Source of the DNA: JAKORR01 sp964608495
GTDB lineage: Bacteria; Armatimonadota; Zipacnadia; Zipacnadales; FEN-943
Direction of reading: 5' to 3'
Assembly: GCA_964608495.1 (NCBI GenBank)
Contig: CAZSOQ010000044.1
Location: forward strand, 1 to 27,842
DNA: 27,842 bases
Positions 24,416 to 27,842 of this stretch are shown here, one piece after another (within the stretch, counting starts at the first letter, position 1; every line of letters starts with the position of its first letter). The notes under the pieces were generated by a model that did no database searches, was not told where the DNA came from, and was given only the letters and a program-made list of their open reading frames with translations. The position numbers and the translations under genes are program-made.

Positions 24416-25165
24416 ATGAGGCGGCGTGTGAAGGTGGACCTGCACGTGCACTCCGCCTTGTCGCCGTGCGGCGGGGAGGAGATGAGGCCGCCGGAAGTGC
24501 TTTTGACGGCGGAGCGACGCGGCGTTAGAATGCTCGGTGTAGCGGATCATAGCACTGCTGGAAATGGGTGGGCCTTCGTCGAAGCGGCGGAGGCCTTTGA
24601 CGTGCGAGTCTTTGTGGGACTGGAAGTGGAGAGCGCGGAAGGTGTCCACCTGTTGGCGCTCTTTGACACACTCGATGCAGCCGTGGACATGGACGCTGTT
24701 GTAGCAGCGCACCTACCTGGCCTGCCCAATAACGAGAGGCTGTTCGGTGAGCAACACCTGCTCGATGAGATGGGACGGGTCCTGGGCAAGGACGACCGAC
24801 TGCTCGTGGCCGGGACCGACCTGAGCATCGAGCGGCTCGCGAAGATGACAGGGGAGCGGGGCGGCATGAGCCTAGCAGCGCATGTTGACCGCCCCGCCAA
24901 TGGTTTGTTGCCGGTGCTGGGCTTTGTCCCCCCGGACCTGCAAGTCCAGGCCTTTGAGGTGTCCCGCCACATGGACCCCGACGAGGCACGGCAGCGGTGG
25001 CCGGAGCTTCGCGACTTGCCCCTGATGACCGCCTCGGACGCGCATTACCTGGACGACATCGGCCGGCACGCCACCTGCGTTTCGCAGGAGCTGGCCCTGG
25101 CGGACGTCGGCGCCTTGGAGTGGGGGCGCCTACTCGCCGCCGAACTCACAGCGGGCGCCAACTGA
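24416..25165 (+). CDS. PHP-domain metal-dependent phosphoesterase-like protein
   Basis: This 249-residue protein has the full PHP motif set: DLHVHSALSPCG (His10, His12), a GVADHSTAGNG motif (Asp44, His45), FVGLEVESAEGVHLLALF (Glu and His), SLAAHVDRP and SDAHYLDDIGR. PHP proteins hydrolyse phosphoesters with two or three metals, and most small standalone members have unknown substrates. In this operon a nucleotide-derived signal or a phosphoprotein is a possible substrate, which is inference. The start is ATG at 24416, 7 nt from AGGGG; the frame is open back to 24311 inside the preceding gene. The middle of the gene has somewhat lower GC than its neighbours. The gene lies between the DRTGG/ATPase genes and the second ATPase. 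Confidence 0.88.
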   Translation: MRRRVKVDLHVHSALSPCGGEEMRPPEVLLTAERRGVRMLGVADHSTAGNGWAFVEAAEAFDVRVFVGLEVESAEGVHLLALFDTLDAAVDMDAVVAAHLPGLPNNERLFGEQHLLDEMGRVLGKDDRLLVAGTDLSIERLAKMTGERGGMSLAAHVDRPANGLLPVLGFVPPDLQVQAFEVSRHMDPDEARQRWPELRDLPLMTASDAHYLDDIGRHATCVSQELALADVGALEWGRLLAAELTAGAN

Positions 25166-25170
25166 AGTCC

Positions 25171-25719
25171 ATGCGTGAGCTGGCTTTACACATCCTGGAC
25201 CTGGCGCGCAACTCCATCGAGGCGGGAGCGACGACGGTGATTCTCACCATCGTCGAGAACTGCGAGCGCCAGAGCCTCGAGATCGAGCTGCGCGACGACG
25301 GGGCCGGGATGGACGAGAGCATGGTCGAGAGGGCCACGGACGCCTTCTTCTCGACCCGCGACACGCGCCGCTGGGGTCTGGGTCTGGCGCTGTTCAAGGC
25401 GACCTGTGAGAGCAGCGACGGAAAGCTGCGCGTCGTGTCCAAGGTGGGCGAGGGCACGGTGGTGAGCGCGCGGCTCACGCTTGGGCACCTGGACTGCCCG
25501 CCGCTGGGCAACATGGGCGCGGTGATCCAGGCGCTGGCCTGCGAGGCGGACCGCGCGGCCTTTCGTTACAGGCATGTCGTCGGCGACCGGGAGTTCGAGG
25601 TCGGCAGCGAGGAGCTGCAACGCGACCTCGACGGTGTGCCGCTGACGAACCCGGTGGTCTTGCACTGGTTGGCGGACTTTGTCAATAGACAACTCAGAGC
25701 GATCGGCAGCAGGGCTTGA
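25171..25719 (+). CDS. HATPase_c ATP-binding protein
   Basis: This 182-residue protein is a GHKL ATPase domain: N-box ALHILDLARNSIEAGA (Asn14), a G1 box DDGAGMD (residues 42-48), an F/ST-rich lid DAFFSTRDTRR, and a RRWGLGLALF G2-type segment (66-75). The carboxy third (MGAVIQALACEAD...HVVGDREFEV) looks like an added regulatory domain. It differs from the first ATPase of the cluster in having the FFSTR lid seen in histidine-kinase catalytic domains, but no dimerisation/His domain precedes it. Only 5 bp separate its ATG from the PHP stop, and no good ribosome binding site is seen, so coupled translation is likely. Likely role: partner of the DRTGG or PHP proteins, unproven. Confidence 0.82.
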   Translation: MRELALHILDLARNSIEAGATTVILTIVENCERQSLEIELRDDGAGMDESMVERATDAFFSTRDTRRWGLGLALFKATCESSDGKLRVVSKVGEGTVVSARLTLGHLDCPPLGNMGAVIQALACEADRAAFRYRHVVGDREFEVGSEELQRDLDGVPLTNPVVLHWLADFVNRQLRAIGSRA

Positions 25720-25746
25720 GCAAGTGCGGCTGGGAAGTACGCCGGA

Positions 25747-25776
25747 GCAGTGGCAGTCAGATCGGGCAGTGGCAGT
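25747..25776. repeat. Short direct repeats in the 163-bp gap before the ferredoxin gene
   Basis: GCAGTGGCAGT occurs at 25747-25757 and 25766-25776, 19 bp apart start to start, with a partial CAGTGGC at about 25790. Similar spacing suggests a protein-binding array, but the sites are short and no factor is known. Confidence 0.35.
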
Positions 25777-25882
25777 ACCGGATTCCTATCAGTGGCGACG
25801 CCCGGCCCGGAGGGGTACGGAACCCTGACCTCCCTCCGACGGACTGGGCACGCCTCACAGCCCGTAAGGGGGTATTCGCAGC

Positions 25883-26257
25883 GTGAGAACCCGAGAGGAG
25901 CTTCAGGCTATACGTGAGCGCGCCCGAGCCGCCCTGGCGGTGCGTGATCAGGAGGGGGGAGTGCGAGTCGTCATCGCCATGGGCACCTGCGGCATCGCGG
26001 CAGGCGCGCGGGAAGTGCTGTCGGCCTTGATGGAGGAGCTGGCCCAGCGGGGCCTCACCGACGTGACCGTCTCGCAGACCGGCTGCAAGGGCCTGTGCGA
26101 CCGTGAGCCGATGGTCGAGGTGCACACGCCCGGCGGGCCCACCGCGACCTACGGCAACGTCACGCCGCCCGTGATGCGCCGGATCGTGGCCGAGCACATC
26201 GTGAACGGTCACGTGGTGGCGGAGTACGCTATCGCGACCGAGACGGAGGGTTCATGA
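25883..26257 (+). CDS. Thioredoxin-like 2Fe-2S ferredoxin (HndB-like)
   Basis: This 124-residue protein has a thioredoxin-like fold typical of the small 2Fe-2S ferredoxins encoded with bifurcating hydrogenases (HndB-like). MGTCGIAAGAREVLS (Cys36) is followed by TGCKGLCDREPMVEV (Cys68, Cys72). Only three Cys are visible, where the NuoE-type cluster normally has four, so either the site is incomplete or the fourth ligand is supplied otherwise; this form, with GTCGIAAG, is seen in HndB-like proteins. The expected role is electron transfer to or from the NuoE/NuoF subunits. GTG at 25883, preceded by AGGGGG, is the start. The gene is followed closely by nuoE, 3 bp after its stop. It lacks membrane segments. 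Confidence 0.85.
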   Translation: MRTREELQAIRERARAALAVRDQEGGVRVVIAMGTCGIAAGAREVLSALMEELAQRGLTDVTVSQTGCKGLCDREPMVEVHTPGGPTATYGNVTPPVMRRIVAEHIVNGHVVAEYAIATETEGS

Positions 26258-26260
26258 GCC

Positions 26261-26737
26261 ATGGCCCTGGACATCCTCGACGCCGAAGCCAGCGCGCGGA
26301 TTGACGCGATCATCGAGGCGAAGGGGAAGAGCCCGGACTCGCTGATCGAGATTCTGCACGCCGTCCAGGAGGAGGTCGGCTACCTTCCCCAGGACGTGCA
26401 GGAGTACGTCGCCCACCAGCTGGGGCTGCCGCCCGGCACGGTCGAGGGCGTGGTGAGCTTCTACAGCTTCTTCACCACCGTCCCGCGAGGCCGGCATATG
26501 GTGAAGGTCTGCCAGGGCACGGCCTGCTACGTGCGCGGCGGCAAGCGGTTGCTCGAAGCCGTCGAGAAGCAGTGCAGCTGCAAGGTGGGCGAGACCAGTG
26601 AGGACCGGCGGTTCAGTGTGGCCGTGGTGCGGTGCCTTGGGGCCTGTGGCCTGTCGCCCGTCATGACCGTGGACGACGACATCTTCGAACGGGTCAAGCC
26701 CACGAAGGTCGCGGAGATCCTCAGCAGGTACGAATGA
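26261..26737 (+). CDS. nuoE: NuoE/HydC-type 24-kDa subunit
   Basis: This 158-residue protein shows the Complex I 24-kDa fold: a helical amino end (SLIEILHAVQEEVGYLPQ), then the 2Fe-2S region VCQGTACYVRGG (Cys84, Cys89) and VRCLGACGLSPVM (Cys125, Cys129), completing a four-Cys site. In bifurcating [FeFe]-hydrogenases (HydC) and NADH-linked formate dehydrogenases this subunit passes electrons between the NuoF-like flavin subunit and the rest. It is cytosolic. The start is ATG at 26261, just after the ferredoxin stop, with GGAGG about 11 nt upstream. No Nuo membrane subunits are encoded in the window, so a soluble hydrogenase or dehydrogenase is more likely than Complex I. Confidence 0.93.
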   Translation: MALDILDAEASARIDAIIEAKGKSPDSLIEILHAVQEEVGYLPQDVQEYVAHQLGLPPGTVEGVVSFYSFFTTVPRGRHMVKVCQGTACYVRGGKRLLEAVEKQCSCKVGETSEDRRFSVAVVRCLGACGLSPVMTVDDDIFERVKPTKVAEILSRYE

Positions 26738-26774
26738 CCCCGCTGGGAGCCTGTCCGCAAGAGGAGGAAGCTTC

Positions 26775-27842
26775 ATGCGCGCTTATAGATCCCATGTCCT
26801 GGTCTGTGCGGGGGCAGGGTGCATCTCCTCGGGTTCGGAAGCGGTGGCCGACGCTCTGGAGAGGGCGATAGACGAGCAGGGGCTGGGAGAAGAGGTGAGG
26901 GTGGTGCGCACCGGCTGCATGGGTGCGTGCGATCTCGGGCCGGTGGCGGTGATCTACCCCGAGGGCGTTTTCTACCAGAAGCTCACGGTGGAGGACGCAC
27001 CGCTGATCGTGGCCGAGCACCTGCTCAAGGGCCGGCCCGTCGAGCGGCTCATGTACGTCCCGCCGGAGAAGGAAGAGCCGGCCCTGCGAATGGAGGACAT
27101 CCCCTTCTTCGCCCTGCAGCGTAAGATCGTGCTGCGCAACTGCGGCGAGATAGACCCCGGCGAGATAGACGAGTACATCGCCCGCGACGGCTACGAGGCC
27201 CTGGCCAGGGCCGTGACGGAGATGACGCCCCAGCAGGTCATCGAGACGGTCAAGGCCTCGGGACTGCGCGGACGCGGCGGCGGCGGCTTCCCCACGGGGC
27301 TGAAGTGGGAGCTGACGGCCAAGGCGCCGGGCGCGCCCAAGTATGTGGTGTGCAACGCCGACGAGGGCGATCCAGGCGCTTTCATGGACCGCAGCGTCCT
27401 CGAGGGCGATCCGCACTCGGTCATCGAGGCCATGGCCGTCGCCGGCTACGCCATCGGCTCGAACAAGGGCTACATCTACGTGCGGGCCGAGTACCCCCTG
27501 GCCATCGCGCGACTGTCCGTGGCCCTGGCCCAGGCCCGCGAGTACGGCCTGCTGGGCGAGGACATCCTCAGCTCGGGCCATAGCTTCGACATCGAGCTGC
27601 GGATGGGGGCAGGAGCCTTCGTGTGCGGCGAGGAGACGGCCCTGATGGCGTCCATCGAAGGGCGCCGGGGCGAGCCGCGCCCGCGACCGCCCTTCCCAGC
27701 CCAGAGCGGCCTCTTCGGCTGCCCCACCCTGCTGAACAACGTCGAGACCTACGCCAACATCGCGCCCATCATCCTCAACGGCGCCGAGTGGTTCTCCTCC
27801 ATCGGCACCGAGACCAGCAAGGGCACCAAGGTCTTCGCCCTG
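26775..27842 (+). CDS. nuoF: NuoF/HydB-type flavin subunit (partial, cut by window end)
   Basis: From ATG 26775, with GAGGAGG upstream, 356 codons are open to the window end, so the carboxy terminus is missing. Residues about 5-100 form a thioredoxin-like 2Fe-2S domain (Cys11, Cys16, Cys48, Cys52), as in HydB/HndC but not classical NuoF. The 51-kDa domain follows, with FMN-binding GRGGGGFPTGLKW (166-178), NADH-site CNADEGDPGAFMD, FVCGEETALMASIEGRRGEP (Cys284) and PHSVIEAM. It should oxidise or form NADH at FMN and pass electrons through its iron-sulfur centres. The missing end should carry the 4Fe-4S site and, if HydB-like, extra ferredoxin domains. The catalytic hydrogenase or formate dehydrogenase gene probably follows. 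Confidence 0.93.
   Translation, partial: MRAYRSHVLVCAGAGCISSGSEAVADALERAIDEQGLGEEVRVVRTGCMGACDLGPVAVIYPEGVFYQKLTVEDAPLIVAEHLLKGRPVERLMYVPPEKEEPALRMEDIPFFALQRKIVLRNCGEIDPGEIDEYIARDGYEALARAVTEMTPQQVIETVKASGLRGRGGGGFPTGLKWELTAKAPGAPKYVVCNADEGDPGAFMDRSVLEGDPHSVIEAMAVAGYAIGSNKGYIYVRAEYPLAIARLSVALAQAREYGLLGEDILSSGHSFDIELRMGAGAFVCGEETALMASIEGRRGEPRPRPPFPAQSGLFGCPTLLNNVETYANIAPIILNGAEWFSSIGTETSKGTKVFAL

Noticed and set aside
26261..27842. Respiratory Complex I
   Set aside because: The NuoF-like protein has a HydB-type amino-terminal 2Fe-2S domain and the signalling cassette and ferredoxin upstream fit a soluble hydrogenase or dehydrogenase; no membrane Nuo genes are seen.

Overview
The window is about 28 kb of very GC-rich bacterial DNA with tightly packed genes, high GC at third codon positions and mostly ATG/GTG starts behind GGAGG-type ribosome binding sites. 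There is no rRNA, tRNA, CRISPR array, phage or recognisable transposase. The gene content points to an anaerobe: a rubrerythrin/rubredoxin peroxide-reduction protein, an NfnAB-type transhydrogenase, and a NuoE/NuoF-like hydrogenase or formate dehydrogenase locus. The hydrogenase regulatory cassette resembles those of Clostridia and Thermotogae. The very high GC, the sulfatase-like protein, the FAD-dependent oxidoreductase and the divergent uroporphyrinogen-decarboxylase-like protein fit better with an uncultured high-GC lineage such as Armatimonadota, Planctomycetota or a relative. That assignment is inference only.

Layout. (1) 1-7080: the 3' end of an unidentified plus-strand gene, then minus-strand genes: an FAD-dependent oxidoreductase flanked by an inverted repeat of about 80 bp, a three-part rubredoxin / NADH:rubredoxin-reductase-like / rubrerythrin fusion, a URO-D family protein and a secreted protein of unknown function. 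Two directly repeated, strongly folded elements bracket the last two genes. (2) 7379-7627: a small GlsB/YeaQ-type membrane protein. (3) 7664-18407: a nine-gene minus-strand surface-glycan locus read from 18407 down to 7664. It holds a GT39-like membrane protein, a DPM1-like GT2, a GT4, a GT2, a methyltransferase, a GT2, a methyltransferase, a sulfatase/alkaline-phosphatase-superfamily protein and a Wzx-like flippase. A class III aminotransferase is divergent from it. (4) 19946-20690: a long gap with hairpins, minus-strand promoter-like sites and a possible decayed gene. (5) 20691-27842: the plus-strand redox locus, nfnA-nfnB, then DRTGG protein - HATPase - DRTGG protein - PHP protein - HATPase - 2Fe-2S ferredoxin - nuoE-like - nuoF-like, cut by the window end.

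How the genes work together. The right-hand locus should link NAD(H), NADP(H) and ferredoxin pools: NfnAB as a bifurcating transhydrogenase, and the NuoE/NuoF-like subunits as the NADH-handling part of an electron-bifurcating [FeFe]-hydrogenase or formate dehydrogenase whose catalytic subunit probably lies just past the window. The five small genes ahead of the ferredoxin look like a signalling module of unstudied mechanism and are the best candidate here for an undescribed system. The glycan locus holds sugar transferases, modifying enzymes and an exporter for a lipid-linked polymer.

Other points of interest are non-coding or at the level of gene expression: an in-frame internal ribosome binding site that could yield free rubrerythrin from a fusion gene, a flippase whose perfect ribosome binding site faces an ACG codon, and several families of dispersed repeats.
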